Source: Ahaetulla prasina (taxonomy: Eukaryota; Chordata; Lepidosauria; Squamata; Colubridae). Taken from it: a DNA stretch of 64,000 bases. The stretch lies in the NCBI RefSeq assembly GCF_028640845.1, contig NC_080542.1:132125080-132189079 (forward strand), in the 5' to 3' direction. Made by a program: the position numbers and the translations under genes. Under the pieces are notes generated by a model. The model was not told the DNA's origin and ran no database searches. It was given only the letters and a program-made list of their open reading frames with translations. Positions 33,675-44,831 of the stretch are shown piece by piece; the stretch's first letter is position 1; each line of letters opens with the position of its first letter.

Positions 33675-34420
33675 TTAACAGATTAACAGAGCTGGAAGGG
33701 ACATTATAAATCATCCAGTCCAACCCCCCTGCCCAAGCAGGAGACCCTACACCATTTCTGACAGATGGCAGTCCAGTCTCTTCTTGATAGCTTCCAGTGA
33801 TGAAGCTCCCATAGCTTCTGAAGGCAACTTTTGTTCCATTGGTTGATTGTTCTCACTATCAGAAAATTTCTCCTTATTTCCAAGTTGAATCTCTCCTTGT
33901 TCAGTTCCCATCCATTATTCCTTGTCTGTCCTTCAGGTGCTTTGGAAAATAGCTTGATCCCTTTCTCTCTGTGGCAGCCCCTCAAATATTGGAACACTGC
34001 TATAGCAATAGCAGTAGGACTTAGACTTATATACAGTGCTTTACAGCCCTCTGTAAGTGGTTTAGTGAGTCAGCCTATTGCTCCCAATAATTTAGGTCCT
34101 CATTTTACCCACCTCAGAAGGATGGAAGGCTGAGTCAACCTTGAGCCTGGTGTGATTCAAACTGCCAAATTGGAGGTAACTGGCAGTCAGCAAAAGTAGT
34201 CTGCAGTGCTGCACTCTAATCACTCCTTCTCTTCACTAGACTAACCAAGCATAGTTCCTGCAACCTTTCTTAGTATGTTTTAGCCTCTAGTCCCCTAATC
34301 ATCTTGGTTGCTCGTGTCTGCACTAGACCAAAACTGGATGCCGTATTCTAGGTGTGGTCTTACTAAGGCTTTATAGAGTAGTATTAATTGTACTTGAGCC
34401 TTATATAGCATGATGAATCC
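33675..34420 (-). mobile_element. CR1 LINE 3' end, split by a SINE
   Basis: Reverse strand: the 3' UTR ends as agtccaacccccctgcccaa and gagctggaaggga. The ORF2 tail (NNGWELNKERFNLEIRRNFL) runs to about 34002. After the SINE the text resumes at 34224 with the upstream CR1 codons (KxxGLEAKTY-like, RPHLEYGIQFWS). It is truncated near 34420. Confidence 0.88.
34003..34223 (-). mobile_element. tRNA-derived SINE family 2 inserted in CR1
   Basis: Reverse strand gives a decayed tRNA head (gagtgcagcactgcagactac), the body gtcaaccttgagcctgg (complement) and the tail ggctgtaaagcac..tatataagtctaagtcc ending in tagcaatagc. Its body matches 37324-37566. Confidence 0.85.
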
Positions 34421-34970
34421 GTTCCTGTCTTGAAAATAAAATAAAAACACAGAAAACTTGATTGAGGGAAGGGAACTGCAAGGTATATTTTTGATAGTTG
34501 GGTTGGGTTGGAGGAGGGACAATGGGCACAAGATTGACAAAAGCAGCATTGGGGCATCATGATCCGAGCCCCAACCTTTTTCTAAATGTGTCAGGCCATT
34601 GCACACATCCTCCAAAGGGTGGAGTTTGTATTGTAACACTGCAATGCTTCTTTTCTCTGATGAAAGCAACCAGATTCCGCAGCTGTCACTGGTATCCCTA
34701 TTTTTACATAAATTTGCAATCCCAGTTTTGCAAGGACAAGTGATCATCATCCTTGCCTGCCAAGCCAATGCTTCATAGCAACTGCCCAAGAATATAAACT
34801 ACTGTCATTAATTTCAGTCTCCTTTTTTCCCCCTTCCATTTCTGATTTGCTAATGTCCAGAAATAGCCTAAGATGATAAGCTTCTGTGCACTTATACACT
34901 TGCCTGGTGAGACAGGGACAAGCTAAGAAAATCAACATTTGAATTTCTCTACAAGATGGCACGAGTGCTA
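34421..34970. other. No feature recognised
   Basis: Unique-looking DNA. Frames at 34295-35040 are chance or extend from CR1. Confidence 0.45.
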
Positions 34971-36810
34971 CATAATTTTTTTGAGTTTTAGGAACTTCAG
35001 CGGAGATTGAACTATTGCAAATAAAATGAATGGGTGGCAAGTTGTTCAGCAGTTATGATTCAGCTAAAGGAACATTTTATGGAGTCCAGGCACAGAGCTG
35101 TTTAGAAATTCCAGACTTCGGTAATGGATCAGTGCAATACAATCTTCAGAAATGAACTCATAAACTAATAGAAAGTGCTGCATATTGGCTGCAGTCCCTT
35201 TGTCTAAAACAAATGTCAGTTTCAGATGGCTGTAATTGAAATTGTGAATATTTAACAAGGGGGCAGAAGGGAGCCAATGAACAATGTTTAATGGTTTGTC
35301 TAAAGTGCATTCATTTTTGTTAGTAATGTAATGCTAATGTTTATTGTAAAGTTAATGGGTAAATCAGTCATCAATTATTACCAATGACCAATTCACATTA
35401 GGACTGCTTTTTCCAGCACTACTAGTTACCCGTAAAAATGTGCATTGAAGCTTTTTATAAAACAAAGGACTGAGCACTCTTTAGCACAGGTCTACCATTA
35501 TCAGAAGATAAAGAGGTTTTCTACATCCTTCTTGTTTAAAATATTGAAAGATAGAATTTGGGATTCACTTCCACACTAGTATCTTTTGCATATTTTGATG
35601 AGTCAAATGGAAAACTACAATTCATGGAAAAGATATTGATAAAGCATGTCATTTGGAAACCAATCAAGACTGACAAAATTATATTTGCCACATTTTTATC
35701 AAGGTGGGAGACGAGGCTATTTATGGCCACCTAATTCTATTTATGACCTCTTCTTTGTGTGTCGTCCTATAAACTTTTCCTTGTTAGCAACATAACAGTT
35801 TTCTTGCTACTTCTTAAGGAGCCAGTAAGAATATTTTGCTGTTTCAGATCAGCAAGGGAAGATTTGGGGTTTTATGATCCTGTATCCATTCATAATTTTT
35901 TTGAGTTTTAGGAACTTCAGCGGAGATTGAACTATTGCAAATAAAATGAATGGGTGGCAAGTTGTTCAGCAGTTATGATTCAGCTAAAGGAACATTTTAT
36001 GGAGTCCAGGCACAGAGCTGTTTAGAAATTCCAGACTTCGGTAATGGATCAGTGCAATACAATCTTCAGAAATGAACTCATAAACTAATAGAAAGTGCTG
36101 CATATTGGCTGCAGTCCCTTTGTCTAAAACAAATGTCAGTTTCAGATGGCTGTAATTGAAATTGTGAATATTTAACAAGGGGGCAGAAGGGAGCCAATGA
36201 ACAATGTTTAATGGTTTGTCTAAAGTGCATTCATTTTTGTTAGTAATGTAATGCTAATGTTTATTGTAAAGTTAATGGGTAAATCAGTCATCAATTATTA
36301 CCAATGACCAATTCACATTAGGACTGCTTTTTCCAGCACTACTAGTTACCCGTAAAAATGTGCATTGAAGCTTTTTATAAAACAAAGGACTGAGCACTCT
36401 TTAGCACAGGTCTACCATTATCAGAAGATAAAGAGGTTTTCTACATCCTTCTTGTTTAAAATATTGAAAGATAGAATTTGGGATTCACTTCCACACTAGT
36501 ATCTTTTGCATATTTTGATGAGTCAAATGGAAAACTACAATTCATGGAAAAGATATTGATAAAGCATGTCATTTGGAAACCAATCAAGACTGACAAAATT
36601 ATATTTGCCACATTTTTATCAAGGTGGGAGACGAGGCTATTTATGGCCACCTAATTCTATTTATGACCTCTTCTTTGTGTGTCGTCCTATAAACTTTTCC
36701 TTGTTAGCAACATAACAGTTTTCTTGCTACTTCTTAAGGAGCCAGTAAGAATATTTTGCTGTTTCAGATCAGCAAGGGAAGATTTGGGGTTTTATGATCC
36801 TGTATCCATT
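34971..36810. repeat. Two tandem copies of a 920-bp unit, apparently identical
   Basis: Copies at 34971-35890 and 35891-36810. All blocks I compared match base for base, and the chance frames inside (35064/35984 and 35536/36456) give identical translations. The junction sequence cataattttttt occurs at 34971, 35891 and 36811, so the unit is flanked by a 12-bp direct repeat. The unit itself is not a repeat family I know and is non-coding. Confidence 0.95.
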
Positions 36811-36824
36811 CATAATTTTTTTAA

Positions 36825-36935
36825 ATTTTATTTATTTATTTATTTTGTCACACAGTATATATAAGCATAGGCATGAAATAACTATAGAATATATAAGCAT
36901 ATATATAAGCATAAGTATGTGATAACTACTTTTTT
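36825..36935 (-). mobile_element. LINE-B-like 3' tail
   Basis: (TTTA)n followed by TTTTGTCACA and tatataagcata repeats, matching the outermost 3' UTR layout of family B at 181 and 10205. Confidence 0.55.
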
Positions 36936-37323
36936 GTGCAGATAGTTGAGAGAATCCGGGTGAGCATCCTGAAGCATAAGGATGTAAAGGATTGTGTGTC
37001 ACCCATTATCCATCCATGTGGGAAGAGTGTTAAAAAAGGAAAGGATTGAAGCCTGAGTGAAGCCCATCCCAAAAGAGAAAAGGGGCTCTTTTTCCACCAT
37101 CTTTTTTTTTGACACCCCCCCTTCTCTCTCACACACACAATTTATGATCTCTTTTATTGCTCAAGAAAATTAGAGAAGGAATTTCTATATGCATTTCTTA
37201 GGCTTAAGGTTAGAAGTGGGCAACCCATGCCTTTAGGGCTATAAGGTTTTCCAGTTGCACCCTCCCATCCCTTCCCCATCTCTCTGCTTAAAAGTGGAAA
37301 CAGACGAAGGAAAACATTATGTT
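36936..37323. other. No feature recognised
   Basis: Contains a C-run and (CA)n near 37115-37140 and nothing else of note. Confidence 0.45.
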
Positions 37324-37566
37324 GAGCTACGGTGGCGCAGTGGTTAGAGTGCAGTACTGCAGTCTACTTCTGCTGATCACCAGACAATCAGCAGTTTGGC
37401 AGATCGAATCTCACCAGGCTCAGGGTTGATTCAGTCTTCCATCCTTCCGGGGTGGGTAAAATGAGGACCCAGATTGTTGGGGGAGCAATATTCTGACTCT
37501 GTAAACCACTTAGAGAGGGCTGTAAAGCACTATAAAGTGGTATATAAGCCTAAGTGCTAGTGCTAG
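37324..37566 (+). mobile_element. tRNA-derived SINE family 2, full-length
   Basis: The head tacggtggcgcagtggttag supplies box A. Box B is gcagatcgaatctcacc. The body (gcagtcttccatccttcc, aaaatgaggacccagattg) is shared with family 1. The tail differs: cacttagagagggctgtaaa, gtggtatataagcctaag and (TGCTAG)n. Confidence 0.88.
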
Positions 37567-37721
37567 TTCCCCTACTAGTCAAAGGGACCTAATCAAGGTC
37601 ACTAAATGTGACCCTTATGATAAGCAGGTATTATGATTTATCCTTTAAGGAGGATTAGAACATAATAACTGCAAACTGGCTGAATTAAAAGTTGGGGAAC
37701 GGCAGAATTACTTAATCTTCT

Positions 37722-38045
37722 AACAGAATAACAGAGTTGGAAGGGGCCTTGGAGGTCTTCTATTTCAACCCCCTTCTCAGGGAGGAAACCCTATACCATT
37801 TCAGACAAATGGTTATCCAATCTCTTCTTAAAAACCTCCAGTGATGGGGCACCCACAACCTCTCATGGCAAGACATTCCACTGGTTAATTATTCTTACAG
37901 TTAGGAAATTTAGACTTAGTTCTAGGTTGCTTCTCCTCCTTGATCAGTTTCCATCTGTTGCTTCTTGTTTTGCCTTCTGGTGCTTTGGAAAATAAGTTGA
38001 CCCCCCCACCCCTTCTTTAGATATTGGAACACTGCTATCATGTCA
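37722..38045 (-). mobile_element. CR1 LINE 3' end
   Basis: Reverse-strand 3' UTR (acagagttggaaggggcctt) and ORF2 tail codons (HHWRFLRRDWITICLKWYR-like, then RN.LTV). It corresponds to 19480-19770. Frames are broken. Confidence 0.85.
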
Positions 38046-38277
38046 ACCCAGTCTTTTTAAAATCTTTTTTGTCCATACAGATCTAGGCTTATTCCCGGTT
38101 TTCTTTTGTCAAGTTTCTTGTCTCCTGTCTTCCACATTCTAACTGAAAGCAATAATGTTTCTACCAGTATTTACATAAATCGTCCATTTTTCTACTGATG
38201 TTCATGGCAGGGTATTATTGTTAACTCTTTTAAAATAATGCAGTGCTCTTTGAAAATTCCTTACACTGTGAGATTGG

Positions 38278-38302
38278 TCTCCTCTGAAAACTTCAGAGGA
38301 GA
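38278..38302. repeat. Perfect 11-bp palindrome with 3-nt loop
   Basis: TCTCCTCTGAA, loop AAC, then TTCAGAGGAGA. It lies 6 bp left of a hAT target duplication (38309). Confidence 0.85.
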
Positions 38303-38316
38303 CGAAGGGATATATC

Positions 38317-38620
38317 CAGGGGTGAAATCCAGCAGGTTCTAACAGGTTCAGGAGAACTGGTAGTGGAAATTTTGAGTAGTTCGGAGAACCAGCAAATACC
38401 ACCTCTGACTGGCCTCAGAGTGGATTGGAAATGGATATTTTGCAATATCCTTCCCCCAGAAGTGGGCAGGGAATGGGAATTTTGCAGTATCCTTCCCCTG
38501 GAGTGAGGTGGGAATGGAGATTTTGCAGTATCCTTCCCCTGCCATGCCCACCAAGCCATACCTCGCCCACCAAGTCACGCCCCCAGAACTGGTAGTAAAA
38601 AAAATTGAATTTCACCATTG
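38317..38620 (+). mobile_element. hAT MITE, 304 bp, perfect 8-bp target duplication
   Basis: Termini CAGGGGTGAAATCCAGC and the complement of CAATGGTGAAATTC. The duplication gatatatc is at 38309-38316 and 38621-38628. The interior has tandem units of about 60 bp built on gaatgg.gattttgcagtat and ccttcccctggagtgag. It is the same family as 46126-46711. Confidence 0.93.
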
Positions 38621-38629
38621 GATATATCC

Positions 38630-38930
38630 CTCTTTATGAAATGGGAGTTTATCTATGGTTGACCCACATAATTTATCTTTCACTTTGGTATGGTCTTGAC
38701 GATACCAAGGATGCTATTTGCAAGGAGGAGGAGTGTTTCATTCAAACTATTCATATATAATCTGGCCCTCTAAACACCACATGCTTTTGGAAATATTGGA
38801 TCTCCTGTTTTAAATTATTATTCATTAAACATGAAACTCAGTCAACTGAACATTAAAAATGATTCACAAATATCACAAATAATATTATCATTATTATTAT
38901 TCATTAAACTCGGTCAACTGAACATTTAAA
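38630..38930. other. No feature recognised
   Basis: AT-rich sequence with a short duplicated phrase (attcattaaac...gtcaactgaacatt) at about 38820 and 38900. Confidence 0.5.
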
Positions 38931-39500
38931 AATGTATCACAAGTATTATTGACTCTCAGTGATGGTTGATACAGTTTGCTCCAGCATCCTAGGTATCCAC
39001 CAAGTATCTTCTTAAAATGGATGTTGCTCTGAGCAGTGCAGTCTTTTGCAGTTCCGCTGGTGTTATAACAGGAAGCTGCAATTTCTTGATGTATTTTGCA
39101 AAATTCTTGGACATGGTACCAAGTGCCCCGATCTTTTCTTTTATGTACACTGAGAGCATATGCACCAAGACAAATTCCTTGTGTGTCCAATCACACTTGG
39201 CCAATAAAAATTCTATTCTATTCTATTCAATGGGTATCACTGTTACCTGTTTCATCCATAATCACGTAGTTTCAATGGCCAAGTCGTGATATTTCGTGAT
39301 TTCTTCTAGTTCCTTTTCTTTGACTCTGGCATCTCCTGGTACTACGATATCAATAAATTATATGCTTTGGTTTTTAACAACTGTGATATCTGGCATGTTG
39401 TGTCCCAAATGATGATCTGTCTGTATTTGAAAGTCCCACAAGATCTTCACCTTCTTATTTTCCACTTTATGTTCCCATGACTTTCAGATACAGGTAAGTT
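38931..39500 (-). pseudogene. R4-type LINE C-terminus with restriction-like endonuclease, split by LINE A
   Basis: Minus-strand codons read VKILWDFQIQTDHHL, NMPDITVVKNQS, IVVPGDARVKEKELEEITKY and VTVIPI, then, after the LINE-A insertion, IGALGTMSKNF and LQKTALLRATSILRR. The PD...D.A.PGD.R..EKE.EK...Y.DL pattern is the PD-(D/E)XK nuclease region of R4/Dong-like non-LTR elements. The IGALG block is their conserved C-terminal signature. In-frame stops show it is dead. Reverse transcriptase sequence is absent. The family call rests on these motifs. Confidence 0.72.
39135..39230 (+). mobile_element. LINE family A, short 3' tail insertion
   Basis: Only the last ~65 bp of the family-A 3' UTR (cttttcttttatgtacactg, ttggccaataaaa) plus four ATTCT units, inserted between two codons of the R4 relic. 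Confidence 0.9.
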
Positions 39501-39744
39501 GTATTTTTTACATTATGACCTGTGGATTAATTTAGCAACTGAATTGTTGTTGTTATTGTTGTTATTGTGGTTGTTGTTCATTGCACAGTTAACCAGATAT
39601 TTATCCTGGATTAGGCATTTTTAACCACATAGCAAGTCCTTCCAGATAAATGATATTTCTTGCAGATATTGCAATGCCCCATTGTTTCTTCCATTATTAT
39701 TATCTCTTCAATGTGAAGTCATCATAGCTGGTGTTATACAATGA

Positions 39745-40312
39745 GTTCTTCCCAGGAACTTGGGTGCCTTATCACTGGAGATTTTTAAGAAGAGACTGGA
39801 CAGCCACTGGTAATGGTATAGGGTTTCCTGCTTGAGTAGGGGGTTGGACTAGAGTCCTGATGGTGAACATATGGCACGCGTGCCACAGGTGGCACACGGA
39901 GCCATATCTGTAGGCACATGAGTGTTGCCCTAACTCAGCTCCAGCACATATGCACACCCCGGCCAACTGATTTTCAGGCCTTCCAGAAGTCGGGAAATGG
40001 GCTGTTTCCGGCCTCTGAGAGCATCCAGGGGGATGGGGAAAGCCGTTTTCGTCTTCCCAGGTTCCAAGAAAGTCTTTGGAGCCTGAGGAGGGCAAAAAAA
40101 ACGGGCCTACCGGGCCCGCCGGGCCATTGCATGCCAAAAGCAGAGGGAGCATGGGGGGGAGGGGTGCACACATGCACGGGGGGCACATTGAATTATGGGT
40201 GTGGGCATGCATGTGAACTATCCCCCTGCATTCCTCCCACTTTTGGCATGCGATGGCAAAAAGTTTCTCCCTCATTGGACTAGAGGATCTCCAAGGTCCC
40301 TTCTAGCTCTAT
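39745..40312 (+). mobile_element. CR1 LINE 3' end, split by a 420-bp insert
   Basis: Left part 39745-39854: GCLITGDF..RDWTATGN-like codons and the UTR phrase tagggtttcctgcttgag. Right part 40286-40312: gatctccaaggtcccttc, the CR1 terminus. Confidence 0.82.
39855..40274. mobile_element. Putative DNA transposon (MITE) inside CR1
   Basis: A GC-richer 420-bp block flanked by ttggactagag at 39844-39854 and 40275-40285. It holds the palindromic atggcacgcgtgccac near the left end. I see no clear terminal inverted repeat, so the superfamily is open. Frames on both strands are by-products of its composition. Confidence 0.6.
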
Positions 40313-40429
40313 TATAATTGATTGATGTTGTCATACATTATGGTAGTATAGATTGAACCAGTGTGACATTTGGCAATTTGACAAATAGAAATTTTGTGAG
40401 TGGATGGATTTTCTACGGCATGCAATATA

Positions 40430-40640
40430 TATATATTTTTGGTTAGACACCCAATGTGCTGATAACCACTGGGATCACGACAGCTGGTTTATGCCATAAA
40501 TCTTTCAATTTTGTTTTTCAAATCTTTATATATTTCCCAATTCTCTGTGTGCTATTCTACTATCCCCTCATATCTACATTTGCTTCTTTTCAACCACAGT
40601 GATATCTGGTGTGAGGCAAGACTTTAATATTTAGCAATAC
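40430..40640 (-). pseudogene. R4-type LINE endonuclease fragment, second copy
   Basis: Minus-strand codons LTPDITVVEKKQM, GDSRI, IYKDLKNKIERF and a broken ..VIPVVIS. These are the same PD.TVV...GD.RI...Y.DLK.KI.R. blocks as in the relic at 38931-39500, from a more decayed copy. Confidence 0.6.
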
Positions 40641-41492
40641 TTCAATATCATTACGACGATGATTATTGGTAGCATGTTTAATAATTGCTGTAGAAGGGAT
40701 GGCAATCAAAGAGAAAATACAGCAAATTTACAGCATTAAAATGCTCTGTTTCCCAGTTGTGTTTCTTTGCTTTATTAAATTAACTTTTTTCAGAGGGCTA
40801 TGAAAGAAATAAAGTGATAATCCACCAAGACTTTCTCCTGGAATATGTACAGCTGAGAAACTGATCTGACCACAGTTAACTATCTTAACTATTCTCTTTT
40901 ATGAGTTTTGAACAGCACTTATGTAGATTATATGCTGCTATATATTTAGTATGAATTTGACCCAGTGTTGTTCATATCCACCTCACCGCTCTGATCTAAA
41001 ATACACTTTTCTTCAGATTGTGCCAATGAATTGACCTTGAATCTCATTTGTTAAAGTCTTTGTCTTTGACGTTTCTTAATAATTTATGTGGATTTCACCA
41101 TGCAGATATTTATATTTGGTGACTTATGGCATCATTTTTTATTGATATGGGACTTTAAATATTTATAGCCTATGCTGCAGTAGGAAACTGATTTAGTTCA
41201 AATATATTGTAATCAATAAGCTGGGCATTAATATGCAAATCACACCTTACAGCAAAAGTACACAATAATGGCACTTTCTCTCCTCTTCACTAAACCTCAA
41301 GCAGGATCTAGATTTATGTTATGAATCGAAATTGACATGATCCCTAGGCATACTTCACACACCTACTTCCTTTTATTGGGATTCATTTAACCCACAATTA
41401 AAGTTAAAAATATGGGATTTTAAAAATATTTCTCCACTAAATAGAATTGAAGCAGGGTTGTGATAGGCCAAGGAGCAAACTTCTCTGAGATG
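40641..41492. other. No feature recognised
   Basis: AT-rich, unique-looking DNA. An octamer-like atgcaaat occurs at about 41233 with ATTA cores nearby. Confidence 0.4.
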
Positions 41493-41528
41493 CTGTGTGT
41501 GCTGTGTGTGTGTGTGTGTGTGTGTGTA
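41493..41528. repeat. (TG)n microsatellite
   Basis: About 16 TG units after gtgctgtgtgtg. Confidence 0.93.
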
Positions 41529-41645
41529 TCATCCTGATGGATAAAATGAAGTCTCAGATTGTTGGTATGCTGACTACACTGCTCAGAGAGAGCTGTAAAG
41601 CACTGTGAAGTGGTGTATAAGTCTAAATGCTATTGCTATATATAA
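41529..41645 (+). mobile_element. SINE family 2, 3' half
   Basis: Contains tctcagattgttgg, agagagctgtaaagcactg, gaagtggtgtataagtcta and aatgctattgctat. The head is lost. Confidence 0.8.
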
Positions 41646-42254
41646 ATGAATCATTGCAAATGGATTGACATTCTAGCCAGGGTTTCACAAAAAATAGCCT
41701 TTATACTTAATACTGGGGGTGGGAATGGCTAAGTTGGGCGTGGCCATGGTGGGCATTTGACAAAGGCTTATGATGCATATTTTTCCTTTTCTTCTTTCTT
41801 TTCTGCAGTTCTTTACTATAACAAGTTTCCTATCTTTTCTACCAGATTATTTCTGGCAAACATTCATTACTTATTCTTCATATTCCACTAAACCTATTTC
41901 TAAATTTTTACCCCATTGTTTAATAGTAAATTGCTTTTCCAGGCAGAAAAGCTATTTATACTATTGTATTTTTATTATTCAACCAATAATAAAAACACAA
42001 TAGCATAAATAACATACAAGATCTAACAGCCGAGTTAGATTTCCAGGACACTAAACATCCTGGCTGTCAGTTATAGATACAGAATAGAATACAGAATAGA
42101 ATACAGAATATAGAATACAGAACAGATTGTTGATTGTAGATTAAATGGACCTACCATGTATAAAATCTGTCATTAAACTGTAGTATTAACATAGGATATT
42201 GCTTTTTTCTATTCAGATCAGGCATTTACTTGAGACCACATAATTGTAATCCAG
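41646..42254. other. No gene; short (GAATACA)n-like tract at 42080-42125
   Basis: The tract mixes agaatag and agaatac units. The remainder is unassigned. Confidence 0.5.
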
Positions 42255-42567
42255 TCTAAGCCAGTGCACCTGCAAGACTCTGCTGGCTGAAAACTGGCTG
42301 TGTGGAGGCCCCGCATAGCCCTCACATGGCCAAAAATGGGCTACGTAGAGGTCCTGGGGCCACCCTATATGGGCTGTTTTTAGCCCCCACGGCCTTCTGC
42401 ATCACTCTGCTTGCTGAAAATGAGCCACATGCAGTCCCCACTTGGCCTGTTTTGGCCACAGAGGTACCATGGGCTAAACCTTTGATACTTCCAGGCTGGT
42501 CCCATGGGCCAGATCTAACTATCCCCTGGGCCAGATCCAGCCCGTGGCCTTTGAGTTTGACACCCTG
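42255..42567 (+). mobile_element. hAT MITE, left end unclear
   Basis: The right terminus is ggcctttgagtttgacaccctg, the same type as 24544-24877, preceded by ccagatccagcccgtgg. The left inverted repeat is not visible. Internal units repeat a ggccaaaa..gggct phrase. Confidence 0.6.
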
Positions 42568-43315
42568 ATCTATGGAGATTGTCAACAGTTCCAAGAAGGC
42601 TCCACACTCATTTGCACTATTCATGTGACCGTGAGGTCTTTGTAGACTTCTTTGTAAAACTCCTGGCTCTCTAAATACATGGCAAATGACTAATATTTGA
42701 ACTACTATAAGTCCATGTATTTGCCATACGCTAAATAAATAAAACCGTGAGGGCCTCTAAGTGGCCTCAATGACTCTCAGAAAGAGTGCTAATGACCAGA
42801 TGACTGCAAGAAATATAAATTCTTCCATCCTCCACCATTCAGTCAGAACTAAAGAAGCTTCTTGGATGAGAAGTGAAATGTCTTCAAAGAAAAACAAAGT
42901 CCAGTTGCTTTTTGAAAAATCACCTTTGGGACAAAGATGATGATCTATTCTAGCTAAAGAGAACTGATCAACATTTGATTTATAAAGACTATGAATTAGG
43001 TATGTACTGCATTGAAACATCTTTTTTCCAAGATCTTTATGAGGATGTAATGTCAGCCTTCATTTGATTTGCAGAGAGACCAGTTATTTCCATGGAAACA
43101 GCCATCAAATCCAAATCACACGTAACCTTAATGAATTACTTTTCTTTCAATTATTTTGTGATCATAATTAATTCTATTATACCTTTACAAAAGGTATCTG
43201 ATCCAAAGTAGAAAAGCAATTAATAGTTATTGTTGTTGTGGTTAAGTTAGGTTAAATGGAATTTGAAGTGGAAGAGAATGCCCAATATATATAAGGCATG
43301 CATACATACAAACAC

Positions 43316-43318
<3 letters not shown>
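42568..43318. other. Unique-looking DNA with an X-box-like palindrome
   Basis: TTTCCATGGAAA at 43087-43098 is close to the RFX-type X-box consensus. It sits in a complex block (43060-43160) with ATTA cores. A regulatory role is a guess. Confidence 0.3.
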
Positions 43319-43377
<59 letters not shown>

Positions 43378-43379
43378 AG
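43319..43379. repeat. (GA)n microsatellite
   Basis: About 26 GA units with ggga at the right end. Confidence 0.96.
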
Positions 43380-43499
43380 ACATATCTTGTCTGGGAATAT
43401 GGGATTCTATGTATCCAGATGTTAAACAAGAGGGGGGAAATCTTGTGTATATAAATGTATTTTATATAACTATAAAATTATATAATAATAATAATAACA

Positions 43500-44660
43500 A
43501 CAACAGAGTTGGAAGGGACCTTGGAGGCCTTCTAGTCCAACCCCCTGCCCAGGCAGGAAACTCTATACCATCTCAGACAGATGGTTATCCAACATTTTCT
43601 AAAAAATTTCCAGTGTTGGAGCATTTACAACTTCTGCAGGCAAGTTGTTCCACTTATTAATTGTTCTAACTGTCAGGAAATTTCTCCTTAGTTGTAAGTT
43701 GCTTCTTTCCTTGATTAGTTTTTCTTTCCTTGATAAGGACCTCTGGTGGCTCAACAGACTAATGCAGTCTGTTATTAACAGCAGCTGCTTGCAATTATTG
43801 CAGGTTCAAGTCCCACCAGGCCCAAGGTTGACTCAGCCTTCCATCCTTTATAAGGTAGGTAAAATGAGGACCCAGATTGTTGGGGGCAATAAGTTGACTT
43901 TGTATATAATATACAAATGGATGAAGATTATTGCTTGACATAGTGTAAGCTGCCCTGAGTCTTCAGAGAAGGGCGGGATATAAATGCAAATAAAAAAAAG
44001 TTTCCACTATTGCTTCTTGTTCTATGCTCAGGTGCTTTGGAGAACAGCCCAATTCCCTCTTTTTTGTGGCAACCCCTGAGATATTGGAACACTGCTATCA
44101 TGTCTCCCCTAGTCCTTCTTTTTATTAAACTAGACATACCCAGTTCCTGCAACCGTTCTTCATATGTTTTATCCTCCAGTCCCCTAATCATCTTTGTTGC
44201 TCTTCTCTGCACTCTTTCTAGAGTCTCAGCATCTTTTTTACTTCGTGACGACCAAAACTGAATGCAGTATTCCAAGTGTGGCCTTACCAAGGCATTATAA
44301 AGTGGCACTAACACTTCACATGATCTTGATTCTATCCCTCTGTTTATGCAGCCCAGAATTGTGTTGGCTTTTTTAGCAGCTGCTGCGCACTGCTGGCTCA
44401 TATCTAAATGGTTGCCCTCTAAGGTTCCAAGATCCCTCTCACAGGTACTACTATTGAGCAAGGTACCACATATACGGTACCTGTGCATTTTGTTGTTGTT
44501 TTTTTGACCTAAATGTAGAACCTTTCTTTTTTCACTGTTGAATTTCATTTTGTTAGATAGTGCCCAATGCTCAAGTCTGTCAATATCCTTCTGTAACTTG
44601 AGCCTTTCTTCTGGAGTGTTGGCTATTCCTGCCAGCTTGGTATCATCTGTAAATTTGATG
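43500..44660 (-). pseudogene. CR1 LINE ORF2 from catalytic motif to 3' end, split by a SINE
   Basis: Reverse-strand frame 44668 to about 43999. It opens with [19 protein letters not shown] (catalytic FADD read as FTDD), then NKMKFNSEK, CERDLG, GCINRGIESRS, RPHLEYCIQFWSS, LERVQRRATKMIRGLE and SSLIKRRTRGDMIAVFQYLR. The SINE interrupts after R..SN. The ORF2 tail and 3' UTR continue at 43734-43500 (caactctgttgttgttatta reversed). The copy begins exactly at the catalytic block, so it is 5'-truncated. The Ala-to-Thr change and an extra Asn repeat suggest neutral decay. Confidence 0.93.
43735..43999 (+). mobile_element. tRNA-derived SINE family 1 inserted in CR1
   Basis: The head aaggacctctggtggctcaa with box B-like ggttcaagtcccacc, the usual body, and the tail gccctgagtcttcagagaag, ggcgggatataaatgcaaat and an A-run. 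CR1 text resumes at gtttccactattgc. Confidence 0.92.
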
Positions 44661-44831
44661 GATATCAAATATCAATATCAATGGAAAGATAATTTAATCA
44701 AGAATATAACGCAATAACTTTTATGAAGTATTTGCTATTAGAATAGCAGTTACAGTTTAAAGAAGAAAAGTGAAACATGTAGAAAAAAACAAGATATACA
44801 AACATTATTATGTCAGATAATACTTATCATA

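Noticed and set aside
35064..36650. Two pairs of identical 64-residue proteins as duplicated genes
   Set aside because: The frames are duplicated with the 920-bp DNA unit, lack any domain or codon bias and are AT-rich chance frames.
39772..40283. 167- and 121-residue opposing frames
   Set aside because: Both lie in the 420-bp insert within CR1, whose composition alone keeps stops rare.
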